64,000 nt of DNA from JALHNF01 sp031972295 (GTDB lineage: Bacteria > Patescibacteriota > Minisyncoccia > Phycocordibacterales > UBA5272): contig DALYEZ010000002.1 in the NCBI GenBank assembly GCA_031972295.1, positions 13,289-77,288 of the forward strand. The letters are read 5' to 3'. The position numbers and the translations under genes are program-made. Below the pieces are notes generated by a model. That model was not told the origin of the DNA, ran no database searches, and saw only the letters and a list, made by a program, of their open reading frames with translations. Shown one piece after another: positions 24,333-32,453 of the stretch. The number at the start of each line of letters is the position of its first letter. The stretch's first letter is position 1.

Positions 24333-25772
24333 ATGTGGAAAACAAAAATAGGTAGTATTTTACTTGTCGTAGCCGCTTTCGGTGTGGGCTGGTTTGTAGC
24401 CGGAAGTGAACCAAAGCTTGCTTCGTTTATAGAAGGGAGTTCCTTAAAGGGTGCATTTCCAACTTCAACAGTTGCGAGTTTGCGACAGACGTATCCGTTT
24501 CGTCTCGGACTTGATTTAGCTGGTGGATCGCGACTTGTCTTTCGAGCTGATGTCTCTAAAACAGAGCCAGGTGAAGTAAGTGAGGCGATGGCATCACTTC
24601 GAGACGTAATCGAACGACGTATTAATATTCTTGGAGTTTCAGAACCAGTTGTTACAACAGAAAAATCTTTTACTGGAAATGAATACCGTCTCGTTGTTGA
24701 ACTTCCTGGAGTAACAAATCTTGATGAGGCAGCGCGTGTGATTGGAGAGACACCGCTTCTTGAATTTAAGACTGTTCGTCCTGACGGTCCAGAAAAAGAC
24801 AAAATTATTAAGGCTCGAAAGGACTTTGCAGACTCAATGGCAAATGGCCAGGGGCAAGTTGTTATTACTCCTGAATCTCAAATGGATCCAGACTTTGTCG
24901 ACACTCCTTTAGGTGGAGGGCAGCTTTCTAAAGCAATGCTTCAGTTTGACCCAACAACTCGTAAACCAATCATCTCGCTCCAGTTTAATGATGAAGGTGC
25001 AAAACTTTTTGAGCAAATCACTGAAGCAAATGTTGGCAAGCCCGTTGCTATTTTCCTCGACGGCGCAGCGCTTTCTATTCCAACCGTACAGCAAAAAATT
25101 ACTGGCGGACAGGCAGTTATTACAGGCGAGTTTACTCCAGCTGAAGCACGAGAGCTTGTTGGTCGTTTGAATTCAGGTGCGCTTCCATTGAAAGTTGAAC
25201 TTATTGGCTCTCAAGTAGTAGGAGCAACTCTTGGAATTGACTCCGTAGAAAAAGGTGTAAAAGCGGCTTCGTATGGATTCCTTCTTATCGCTATTTTCCT
25301 TATTCTTTGGTATCGCCTTCCGGGAGTTTTGGCAGTTGTTGCACTTTCAGCATATGTAGTGCTCATGCTTGCGTTCTTTAAACTTATTCCTGTAGTGCTC
25401 ACCGCTGCCGGTATTGCAGGCTTCATTATTTCGATGGGACTCGCGGTGGATGCGAATGTTCTTATCTTTGAACGTATGAAAGAAGAAATGCGAACAGGTA
25501 AAAATATTAAAGAAGCAGTTGCGCTTGGAATTTCTCGCGCATGGTCTTCTATTCGAGATTCAAATATCGCATCGCTCATTTCAGCTACAATTCTTTTCTG
25601 GCTTGGATCATCGGTAGTTAAAGGATTTGCACTTACTCTCGGGCTTGGAGTACTCACGAGTCTTTTCACGGCGATTGTGATTACTCGCATTTTCCTTCTT
25701 GCTGTTTCTGGCAAGCAAAATGGTCGCATCGCTCGCTTCCTCTTTGCGAATGGGTTTAGCAAAGGAAACTAA
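24333..25772 (+). CDS. secD: protein translocase subunit SecD
   Basis: 479 aa RND-type partner of SecYEG that uses the proton gradient to complete export. N-terminal membrane segment, then the family box FRLGLDLAGGSRLVFRAD. P1 head includes YRLVVELPGVTNLDEAARVIG and EARELVGRLNSGALP. The C-terminal six-segment part has DSVEKGVKAASYGF and MGLAVDANVLIFERMKEE with the essential Asp. Shorter P1 region than in E. coli, as in many Gram-positives. secF follows after 14 nt. Confidence 0.96.
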   Translation: MWKTKIGSILLVVAAFGVGWFVAGSEPKLASFIEGSSLKGAFPTSTVASLRQTYPFRLGLDLAGGSRLVFRADVSKTEPGEVSEAMASLRDVIERRINILGVSEPVVTTEKSFTGNEYRLVVELPGVTNLDEAARVIGETPLLEFKTVRPDGPEKDKIIKARKDFADSMANGQGQVVITPESQMDPDFVDTPLGGGQLSKAMLQFDPTTRKPIISLQFNDEGAKLFEQITEANVGKPVAIFLDGAALSIPTVQQKITGGQAVITGEFTPAEARELVGRLNSGALPLKVELIGSQVVGATLGIDSVEKGVKAASYGFLLIAIFLILWYRLPGVLAVVALSAYVVLMLAFFKLIPVVLTAAGIAGFIISMGLAVDANVLIFERMKEEMRTGKNIKEAVALGISRAWSSIRDSNIASLISATILFWLGSSVVKGFALTLGLGVLTSLFTAIVITRIFLLAVSGKQNGRIARFLFANGFSKGN

Positions 25773-25786
25773 TCGTATAAAATAGT

Positions 25787-26683
25787 ATGTTTATCATCAA
25801 AAATAAAATTTTCTTTCTCACATTCTCAGCCCTTCTTGTTGCGGCATCACTTGGAGTACTTGTAACCCTTGGTTTAAAGCCAGGTATTGAGTTTAAGGGT
25901 GGGGCAATTGTGGTAGCGCAATATACAAATGCTGTGCCAGAACTTGAGCAGATTAAAAACCAAGCAAAAAATCTTGGACTTGGCGACGTGACTGTTCAGG
26001 CATCAGGTGAAAAAGAAGTGATTGTAAAAACACGAACTCTGGTAGAGAGTGATCGACCTGTCCTTTCACAGACGTTGAGTATTGCTGGAGCTTTTCCGTA
26101 TACTGAAAAGAGCTTCAGTGCCATTGGACCTTCGATTAGTAAAGAGCTTACAACAAAATCAATTCTTGCAGTGATTCTTGTATCGCTCGCAATTATTATC
26201 TTCATCACTTTTGCTTTCCGAAGAGTTTCAAAGCCAGTGGCTTCATGGAAATATGGACTCATTACTATTGCAACACTTTTGCATGACATCATTGTTCCTG
26301 CAGGGCTCTATGCATATTTGGGCTATGCATATGGTGCAGAAGTGGACACACTTTTTGTTGTAGCACTCCTTACTATTCTCGGTATTTCTATCTCAGATAC
26401 AATTGTAATCTTTGACCGTATTCGAGAAAACTTGAGTAAGAAAATCTCACAGAGTTTTGAAGAAGTGGTGGGGACGAGTCTCTCGCAGAGTTTTGTGCGG
26501 TCTATGAGTACATCTCTTACGGTAATCATCGTACTTTTAGCGCTCTTCTTCTTTGGCCCAGAGCCGACAAAGTGGTTTGCGCTCACTCTTGTGACAGGAA
26601 TGATTGTGGGAACATATTCATCAATTTTCGTGGCATCTCCTTTACTTACCTTGGTTGAAAAGTGGCAAACGGCTAAGAAATAA
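25787..26683 (+). CDS. secF: protein translocase subunit SecF
   Basis: 298 aa. GLKPGIEFKGGAIVVAQY is the SecF start box; FSAIGPSISKELTTKSILA leads into the membrane half, with LTILGISISDTIVIFDRIRENL carrying the conserved Asp and Arg. Separate secD and secF genes are retained. A strong hairpin terminator closes the operon. SecY is at 32897. Confidence 0.96.
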   Translation: MFIIKNKIFFLTFSALLVAASLGVLVTLGLKPGIEFKGGAIVVAQYTNAVPELEQIKNQAKNLGLGDVTVQASGEKEVIVKTRTLVESDRPVLSQTLSIAGAFPYTEKSFSAIGPSISKELTTKSILAVILVSLAIIIFITFAFRRVSKPVASWKYGLITIATLLHDIIVPAGLYAYLGYAYGAEVDTLFVVALLTILGISISDTIVIFDRIRENLSKKISQSFEEVVGTSLSQSFVRSMSTSLTVIIVLLALFFFGPEPTKWFALTLVTGMIVGTYSSIFVASPLLTLVEKWQTAKK

Positions 26684-26694
26684 AGCTTTCTCTC

Positions 26695-26740
26695 ACTCAA
26701 ATAAAAATCTCTTACCAAAATAAGAGATTTTTATTTGAGT
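26695..26740. terminator. long hairpin terminator after secF
   Basis: ACTCAAATAAAAATCTCTT at 26695-26713 is inverted at 26722-26740, with an 8-nt loop. Confidence 0.85.
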
Positions 26741-26749
26741 GAATGTACT

Positions 26750-26881
26750 TTGACACATAATATAAATATGTGAGATAGTGCATAAAGTCAAGGTTCTTTA
26801 TCAAAGTCTGTCACAGCCTTAAGTGTTTACAAATGTTGAATATTTAAAGTTGTGTCAGACTAAATTTCTAAAACGATGGAG
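26750..26881 (+). promoter_or_regulatory. structured leader, copy B of a shared 5' motif
   Basis: TTGACA at 26750-26755, 18-nt spacer, GATAGT at 26774-26779. The leader hairpin pairs AGTCTGTCACAGC (26805-26817) with GTTGTGTCAGACT (26849-26861); the left arm continues into TTAAGTGTTTA (about 26819-26829) exactly as in copy A at 22551, and TTTAAAG and AACGAT also recur. GGAG at 26878-26881 stands 6 nt before ATG 26888. Confidence 0.68.
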
Positions 26882-26887
26882 AAGACC

Positions 26888-27379
26888 ATGCTTAAGCGAC
26901 ATACAGAGCAAGATGTCATTACAATCGAACGTTCCGAACCTTTCAGCCCATCTACTTTTGAGGGCCGTGACTTGTCTATCGGTGAGCAAGACGAACGGTC
27001 GCTGGTACTTTCTGAAGTGGATCGGAGAATGATCTTTCCTCTGGGAATAGTGAGCCTCGCTGAAAGGTCTGCTAGGGGGGAAGATGTGCTAAAACGGCTC
27101 AAATCCAAAAAGCACATTCGTCTAGACGCCAAGATTGGGGAGGTACTCTGGAAAGACTACGCGCTCAATAAGGAGAACAGTATCCTTGAGTGGTTACGTC
27201 TAAAGAAATTGATCAGATTTCTCCCTTTTATGGGAACTGTCCTGGAGGATCTGAATGGTCGTCGATTGGTATTCTGTTTGTTTTGGTGGGAAGCGGAATG
27301 GTCTAGTTCCTTTCGGTTTCTGGAAGACCAATGGAGCACCTTACAGCCACCGGTCTGCTTATTTGTGTCCAAGAGCTAG
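26888..27379 (+). CDS. orphan cargo-like protein
   Basis: 163 aa from ATG 26888; an ATG at 26876 would place the GGAG inside the gene. Charged and soluble, with RDLSIGEQDERSLVLSEVDRRMIFPLGIVSLAERSARGEDVLKRLKSKKHIRLD and a Trp-rich end (VFCLFWWEAEWSSSFRF). No recognised fold. It is not similar to the orphan at 22707 in sequence, yet shares leader and terminator design. Confidence 0.6.
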   Translation: MLKRHTEQDVITIERSEPFSPSTFEGRDLSIGEQDERSLVLSEVDRRMIFPLGIVSLAERSARGEDVLKRLKSKKHIRLDAKIGEVLWKDYALNKENSILEWLRLKKLIRFLPFMGTVLEDLNGRRLVFCLFWWEAEWSSSFRFLEDQWSTLQPPVCLFVSKS

Positions 27380-27411
27380 CATCTGAAAAGGCAGAATAAG
27401 CTTCTTGGTTT

Positions 27412-27443
27412 AAAACTCCGATGCGTCGCATCGGAGTTTTAAT
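27412..27443 (+). terminator. terminator of the second orphan gene
   Basis: AAAACTCCGATGCG pairs with CGCATCGGAGTTTT: a perfect stem with a 1- to 2-nt loop overlap and a T-run. Confidence 0.8.
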
Positions 27444-27512
27444 TGCCGTTTGGGCCTTCTTGTTGTATACTGACCCACATTAAACAAGCCTCTGTATGGG
27501 GGCTTTGTTTTT
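27443..27512 (+). promoter_or_regulatory. fusA promoter and terminator-like leader hairpin
   Basis: TTGCCG at 27443-27448, 17-nt spacer, TATACT at 27466-27471, start near 27478. Within the leader AAACAAGCC (27482-27490) pairs with GGCTTTGTTT (27501-27510) and is followed by T-rich sequence, so it has the form of an intrinsic terminator 20 nt before the gene. It could act as an attenuator. Confidence 0.6.
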
Positions 27513-27531
27513 ACAACACACACAATAATTT

Positions 27532-29679
27532 ATGGAAGCACGAGAATATCCCCTAGAGAAAGTACGCAATTTCGGTATTATTGCGCACATCGACGCCGGA
27601 AAAACGACAACGTCTGAGCGTGTTCTCTATTACACTGGACAATCACACAAGATTGGTGAAGTTCATGATGGCGAGACAACAACCGACTGGATGGTACAAG
27701 AGCGAGAGCGAGGTATCACCATTACTGCCGCGGCTATTACCTGTTTCTGGAATCCAACCTACATGCCTGAAAAGGATGTAAGTAAGAAAGTTCGATTCAA
27801 CGTGATCGACACCCCAGGACACATCGACTTTACTATTGAAGTAAAGCGTTCACTTCGCGTACTCGACGGTGCGGTGGTGGTATTCGACGGTGTAGCCGGT
27901 GTAGAGCCACAATCAGAAACAAACTGGCGTTATGCTGATGAGGGAAATGTTCCACGTGTGTGTTATATCAACAAACTCGACCGAATGGGCGCGTCATTCG
28001 ACAAGTCCTTCCAAAGTATTCTTGACCGTTTGACTAAGAAAGCCGTGCGAATGCAAATTCCAATCGGAACAGAAGAAAACTTTTCTGCCATTATCGACTT
28101 GGTAAAAATGAAGGCGTACAAGTTTGAAGGGGAAATGGGAAAGCAGATTGTAGAAATGGAAATTCCTGCTGAATATCTAGAGCAAGCAACAAAGCTTCGT
28201 GGAGAAATGATCGAACGTATTGTAGAAATTGATGAAAACATGATGACTGCGTACCTCGATGGTAAGTCATTTACTGTTGAAGAATTGAAAGCAGCAGCGC
28301 GAAAAGCGGTTATTGCAAACGAACTCTTCCCAGTACTTTGTGGGTCATCACTCAAAAACAAAGGTGTACAGCTCGTGCTCGACGCGGTAGTAGACTACCT
28401 GCCATCACCACTTGATATTCCAAAACCAAAAGGTATTGATCCAGTAACAGGCGATGCAATTGAACGAGAAGTTTCAGATACAGCACCTCTTTCTGCACTT
28501 GCGTTCAAACTCCAATCTGACCCATTCGTAGGGCAGCTTACATTCGTACGTGTGTACTCAGGAATCCTTGAATCAGGAAGCTACATTTTCAACTCAACTA
28601 AAGACAAGAAAGAACGTATTGGGCGAATCATGCTTATGCAGGCAGACAAGCGTGAAGAAGTAAAACAACTCCATGCTGGAGAAATCGGTGCGGTAGTTGG
28701 TCTTAAAGACACTATTACTTCAGACACACTCTGTGATGAAAATAATCCTATTATTCTCGAACGAATTGTTATTCCAGAATCTGTAATCTCAATGCGAATT
28801 GAGCCAAAGACAAAGGCTGACCAAGAAAAAATGGGTATGGCACTTTCTCGTCTGGTAAGTGAAGACCCAACACTCCGTGTATCTACTGATCCAGAAACAC
28901 TTGAAACTATCATTGCTGGTATGGGTGAACTTCACCTCGATATTATTATCGACCGAATGAAGCGCGAATTTAATGTAGAGGCAAACACAGGTAAACCGCA
29001 AGTTGCATACAAAGAAACAATTCAAGGATCATCTGAAGCAGAAGGAAAGCACGTGAAGCAGTCAGGAGGACGTGGACAATACGGACATGTACGTATTCGT
29101 ATGAAGCCGCTTGATAGAACTGTGAAGGTTGAAGATCTTCCAAAGAACGTAAAACGATCTGAAGGATTTGAATTCATTAACAGTATTAAGGGTGGTGCTA
29201 TTCCTCAAGAATTTATTCCAGCTGTAGAAAAAGGATTTAAAGAAGCTATGGACCGTGGTGTTTCAGCTGGATACAAAATGACAGACGTTTCAATCGAGCT
29301 CTACGACGGATCATTCCACGAAGTCGACTCATCAGAAATTGCCTTCAAACTTGCCGCTATTGAAGCGTTTAAAGAAGCTGCTCGCCGTGCGAAGCCAGTA
29401 ATTCTCGAACCAATGATGCGAGTAGAAGTAGTAATTCCTGATAAGTTCTATGGTGACATCACCGGAAACCTTTCTTCAAAACGAGGACAGATTGAAGGTA
29501 TGGAAGACCGAGGACTTAACAAAGCTATCAAGGCTTTGGTCCCACTCTCAGAAATGTTCGGCTATGCCACATCACTCCGTTCAATGACAGAAGGACGAGG
29601 AAACTTCACTATGGAATTTGCTCAGTACGATGTAGTGCCTTCAAGCATTGCAGCGACTATTGCAGAACAGAAGAAGTAA
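27532..29679 (+). CDS. fusA: translation elongation factor G
   Basis: 715 aa translocation GTPase. G1 AHIDAGKTTTSERVLYY, G2 RGITITAAA, G3 DTPGHIDF, G4 NKLDRMGA, and G5 LCGSSLKNKG. Domain IV contains GRGQYGHVRIRM, and domain V ends in FTMEFAQYDVVPSSIAATIAEQKK. The upstream 20 nt are A/T-rich without any SD motif. rpsL and rpsG, its usual operon partners, are 7 kb away at 36436-37346. Confidence 0.98.
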   Translation: MEAREYPLEKVRNFGIIAHIDAGKTTTSERVLYYTGQSHKIGEVHDGETTTDWMVQERERGITITAAAITCFWNPTYMPEKDVSKKVRFNVIDTPGHIDFTIEVKRSLRVLDGAVVVFDGVAGVEPQSETNWRYADEGNVPRVCYINKLDRMGASFDKSFQSILDRLTKKAVRMQIPIGTEENFSAIIDLVKMKAYKFEGEMGKQIVEMEIPAEYLEQATKLRGEMIERIVEIDENMMTAYLDGKSFTVEELKAAARKAVIANELFPVLCGSSLKNKGVQLVLDAVVDYLPSPLDIPKPKGIDPVTGDAIEREVSDTAPLSALAFKLQSDPFVGQLTFVRVYSGILESGSYIFNSTKDKKERIGRIMLMQADKREEVKQLHAGEIGAVVGLKDTITSDTLCDENNPIILERIVIPESVISMRIEPKTKADQEKMGMALSRLVSEDPTLRVSTDPETLETIIAGMGELHLDIIIDRMKREFNVEANTGKPQVAYKETIQGSSEAEGKHVKQSGGRGQYGHVRIRMKPLDRTVKVEDLPKNVKRSEGFEFINSIKGGAIPQEFIPAVEKGFKEAMDRGVSAGYKMTDVSIELYDGSFHEVDSSEIAFKLAAIEAFKEAARRAKPVILEPMMRVEVVIPDKFYGDITGNLSSKRGQIEGMEDRGLNKAIKALVPLSEMFGYATSLRSMTEGRGNFTMEFAQYDVVPSSIAATIAEQKK

Positions 29680-29700
29680 TTTCTTTTCTCTCTATAATTA

Positions 29701-29735
29701 AACAAAACCCCACAAATTGTGGGGTTTTGTTTTTA
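29701..29735 (+). terminator. fusA terminator
   Basis: AACAAAACCCCACAA pairs with TTGTGGGGTTTTGTT and runs into T5. Confidence 0.88.
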
Positions 29736-29746
29736 AATAAAGAATA

Positions 29747-29775
29747 TTGACATCTTTTAAAAATAATAGTACATT
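29747..29775 (+). promoter_or_regulatory. promoter of the pseudoknotted RNA
   Basis: TTGACA at 29747-29752, 17-nt spacer, TACATT at 29770-29775. A consensus -35 and optimal spacing, directly after the fusA terminator. Confidence 0.75.
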
Positions 29776-29781
29776 CTTTAT

Positions 29782-30030
29782 CAATCCTCGATTGGGCGTC
29801 ATGTGTTTCACTAGGTAACTGTTATCTGGTTAAAACACACAATCGAGAGCGTAGGTTACCCGTTCGCGCCAAAGCGGGGCCCGTAGGTGTTCGACGGGTA
29901 GCTGCCCCTTGAACACCGAAGCGAGGCATTCAGATTTGTTTGCCCAGGGAAGTGACCTCATATGTACAGTGCAGCGCTGTCTGAGGCGTTAACGCCGCTC
30001 ACAAAAAACAATGTGAGCGGCTATTCTTTT
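29782..30030 (+). ncRNA. unidentified small RNA with two predicted pseudoknots
   Basis: Stem 1 pairs CTCGATTG (29787-29794) with CAATCGAG (29840-29847), extended by TGTGTTT/AAAACACA; its loop GGTAAC (29814-29819) matches GTTACC (29855-29860). Hairpin 2 pairs GGGG-CCCGT (29876-29884) with ACGGG (29894-29898) and CCCC (29905-29908); its loop GGTGTTC (29886-29892) matches GAACACC (29911-29917). A third hairpin is CCTCA/TGAGG. The RNA ends in the stem GCCGCTCACA/TGTGAGCGGC at 29994-30021 before a T-rich stretch. No long ORF. It does not carry the signatures of RNase P, 4.5S or tmRNA. Own promoter and terminator argue for a stable RNA of about 245 nt. Confidence 0.72.
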
Positions 30031-30169
30031 GCCTTTTTATATACAGTGTGGTATCGTACTTCGACAGGTTACTATCCGTCCATTTATGCCTTTTCCTATC
30101 TTTTAGGGGCAGACATACATAGGGCGTGATATAGAATCTGTTTATAAAAAATAAATACACATAGTTTCT

Positions 30170-30355
30170 ATGGCAAAAACGTCAGTTATTGCGCGTGCCA
30201 ACAAGAAACCTAAGTTTGCTGTACGAGCAGTTAATCGCTGCTTTAAGTGCGGTCGGAAACGAGGGTATATGCGTGCGTTTGGCATCTGTCGACATTGCTT
30301 CCGCGATCTCGCGAACGAAGGAATGATCCCAGGTATCAAAAAGTCATCATGGTAA
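30170..30355 (+). CDS. rpsN: 30S ribosomal protein S14, zinc-binding type
   Basis: 61 aa. The zinc ribbon CFKCGRKRGYMRAFGICRHC has both CxxC pairs. First gene of the spc-type cluster here; rplN, rplX and rplE, which normally precede it, are not in the window. Upstream 30031-30169 holds no ORF; a TATAGA hexamer near 30130 may be its promoter. Confidence 0.96.
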   Translation: MAKTSVIARANKKPKFAVRAVNRCFKCGRKRGYMRAFGICRHCFRDLANEGMIPGIKKSSW

Positions 30356-30361
30356 AAGCGT

Positions 30362-30748
30362 ATGGATCAAATTAGTAATTTCTTAAATCAACTTAAACTT
30401 GCAGGGCGAGCTCATAAAGAGTTCATTCTCGTGCCGTTTTCGAAAGTGAAACTTGCAATTGCAAAGACACTACAGAAAGAAGGGTATGTAGCAGGTGTAG
30501 AAAAAGCGGAGGTTAAAGGCCATCCGTATATTCGAGTAAACATTCTTTACACCGGTAAAGATGCTCGAATCAACGATATCGAACGGGTATCACGGCTATC
30601 ACAGCGAGTGTACTCTCCAGTTAAAAAACTTCGTCCGTACAAATATGGTAAAGGTATGACCGTTCTTACGACTCCAAAGGGTGTTATGAGCGATACTGAA
30701 GCCAAGAAAGAAATGGTCGGCGGCGAAGTATTATTTAGAATTTGGTAA
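30362..30748 (+). CDS. rpsH: 30S ribosomal protein S8
   Basis: 128 aa 16S binder of the central domain. ISNFLNQLKLAGRAHKEFILVPFSKVKLAIAKTLQKEGYVAG and the C-terminal KGVMSDTEAKKEMVGGEVLFRIW are diagnostic. Starts 6 nt after rpsN. Confidence 0.96.
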   Translation: MDQISNFLNQLKLAGRAHKEFILVPFSKVKLAIAKTLQKEGYVAGVEKAEVKGHPYIRVNILYTGKDARINDIERVSRLSQRVYSPVKKLRPYKYGKGMTVLTTPKGVMSDTEAKKEMVGGEVLFRIW

Positions 30749-30758
30749 TACAATATAT

Positions 30759-31292
30759 ATGAGTAGAGTAGGAAAACAAATTCTTGAAATCCCAAATGGC
30801 GTAACAGTAACTATTACTGCAAGTAATGTTGTTGTGAAAGGACCAAAGGCAGAACTTACACGTCCTGTTATTGAAGCTATTGAAATTAAACAAGAAGGAA
30901 ATACGGTTACATTTACACCGCGCCGCAATGACAAATTCACAAAGTCACTTTGGGGAACATATGCATCAGAAGTGAAGGCAATGCTCCAGGGTGTTATTAC
31001 TCCATTTGAAAAAAAACTTCTCATTGAAGGAGTTGGATTTAAGTGGGAAGTAAAAGGAAAGGAGCTTCACATGGCACTTGGATTTTCACACCCAGTGGTG
31101 ATGAATATTCCTGAAGGTGTTACTGTTACTGCAGACAAGCAGTCACTGACAATTGCAGGTGCAGATAAAGAGGCGGTTGGACTCTTTGCAAATAAAGTTC
31201 GTGGACATAAGAAACCTGAGCCGTACAAAGGAAAAGGTATTCGATATAGCACGGAAACAATCTTACGTAAGCAAGGTAAGAAAACAGCATAG
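30759..31292 (+). CDS. rplF: 50S ribosomal protein L6
   Basis: 177 aa with two related domains. MSRVGKQILEIPNGVTVTI begins the first; GFSHPVVMNIPEGVTV and GLFANKVRGHKKPEPYKGKGIRY mark the second. Gap of 10 nt after rpsH, upstream sequence A/T only. Confidence 0.97.
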   Translation: MSRVGKQILEIPNGVTVTITASNVVVKGPKAELTRPVIEAIEIKQEGNTVTFTPRRNDKFTKSLWGTYASEVKAMLQGVITPFEKKLLIEGVGFKWEVKGKELHMALGFSHPVVMNIPEGVTVTADKQSLTIAGADKEAVGLFANKVRGHKKPEPYKGKGIRYSTETILRKQGKKTA

Positions 31293-31295
31293 TAT

Positions 31296-31646
31296 ATGAA
31301 AGAAACAAAGAAAAAAGTTCTCAAACGAGCACGACGTCACGCACGAATTCGAACAGAAATCGTGGGTACTGAGGCACGTCCACGACTTTCTGTTTTTCGT
31401 TCAAATAAATTTATCTACGCACAAGTTATTGATGATGCAAAAGGGGTAACACTCGCTGCGGCATCAGATGCAGGTCTTGATAAAGGAACAAAAGTAGAAA
31501 AAGCAAAAGCGGTAGGAAAGCTCGTTGCAGAAGCTGCAAAAAAGGCAAAAATTACTAAAGTAGTATTTGATCGAGGAGGATTCTTGTACAAAGGTCGTGT
31601 GCAAGCACTCGCAGATGGCGCCCGAGAGGGAGGTTTGGAATTCTAA
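31296..31646 (+). CDS. rplR: 50S ribosomal protein L18
   Basis: 116 aa 5S rRNA binder. RRHARIRTEIVGTEARPRLSVFRSNKFIYAQVIDD and VVFDRGGFLYKGRVQALADGAREGGLEF are family hallmarks. Starts 3 nt after rplF. Confidence 0.97.
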   Translation: MKETKKKVLKRARRHARIRTEIVGTEARPRLSVFRSNKFIYAQVIDDAKGVTLAAASDAGLDKGTKVEKAKAVGKLVAEAAKKAKITKVVFDRGGFLYKGRVQALADGAREGGLEF

Positions 31647-31651
31647 AAAAT

Positions 31652-32446
31652 ATGACTGAACAAACAACACAAACAACAGAAGGTGGAGCTCCAGTAGTTC
31701 CTGTAGCACAAACAGCAGCACCTCGTCCTCCAATGGGTGGTTTTAGAGGAGCTCCTCGTCCAGGTGGTGCAGGCGGAACACGCCCTCCATTCCGACGTGG
31801 CGGCTTTTCAGGCGGTCCTCGTCGTCCAGGCGGTCCAGTAACTGCCGGTGGCCCACAAGGTCAAGGTGGTGCGCGTGGCGGCTTTAGATCAGGTGGCCCA
31901 GGTGGTCGCCCAGGTCAAGGTGGAGGAAGAAGCGGTGGAGGTCGTTTTCAAGAACGTCGCCCTTCAGAATTTGAGCAAAAGATGATTGATATTCGTCGTG
32001 TAACTCGTGTAGTTGCCGGTGGTCGTCGATTTAGTTTCTCAGTATCGCTTGTTGCTGGTGATCGCAATGGTCGCGTTGGATTTGGTATGGGAAAAGCTAC
32101 CGACACATCACTTGCTATCGAAAAAGCATTCAAGCAGGCTCGTAAGAACATGCTCACACTCCGTCTTACAAAGACAAAATCTATTCGACATGACCTTTCA
32201 GCAAAATTTGGTAGCGCTTCAGTTACGATGATGCCAAACAAAGGTCGAGGTCTTATTGCGGGAAGTTCGGCTCGTGTTGTGCTTGCGTTTGCTGGTGTAA
32301 AAGATGTAACTGCAAAGTATCACTCTGGCACCAAGAACAAAATTAACAACGCAAAAGCTGCAATTGCCGCTCTTTCGCAAATTGCATACAGACATGGTGA
32401 AGCACCAGTGCGTAAGGTAGAATTAAAGACAGAAGGAGAGCAATAA
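31652..32446 (+). CDS. rpsE: 30S ribosomal protein S5 with long Gly/Arg/Pro-rich N-terminal extension
   Basis: 264 aa against the usual 160-170. The S5 core starts near residue 105 (FEQKMIDIRRVTRVVAGGRRFSFSV) and includes GFGMGKATDTSLAIEKAFKQAR and LIAGSSARVVLAFAGVKDV. The first 100 residues are low-complexity, with repeated GG, RGG, RPGG and GGFR units, probably disordered and RNA-binding. The leader is AAAAAT only, no SD. L30 should follow but does not; rplO comes directly. Confidence 0.96.
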   Translation: MTEQTTQTTEGGAPVVPVAQTAAPRPPMGGFRGAPRPGGAGGTRPPFRRGGFSGGPRRPGGPVTAGGPQGQGGARGGFRSGGPGGRPGQGGGRSGGGRFQERRPSEFEQKMIDIRRVTRVVAGGRRFSFSVSLVAGDRNGRVGFGMGKATDTSLAIEKAFKQARKNMLTLRLTKTKSIRHDLSAKFGSASVTMMPNKGRGLIAGSSARVVLAFAGVKDVTAKYHSGTKNKINNAKAAIAALSQIAYRHGEAPVRKVELKTEGEQ

Positions 32447-32453
32447 AAATAGT

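Noticed and set aside
29782..30030. RNase P RNA, 4.5S RNA or 6S RNA identity for the pseudoknotted RNA
   Set aside because: The RNase P GAGGAAAGTCC and ACAGAA blocks and the SRP GGAA/AGCAG tetraloop helix are absent; no long imperfect 6S-type rod with central bubble is apparent.
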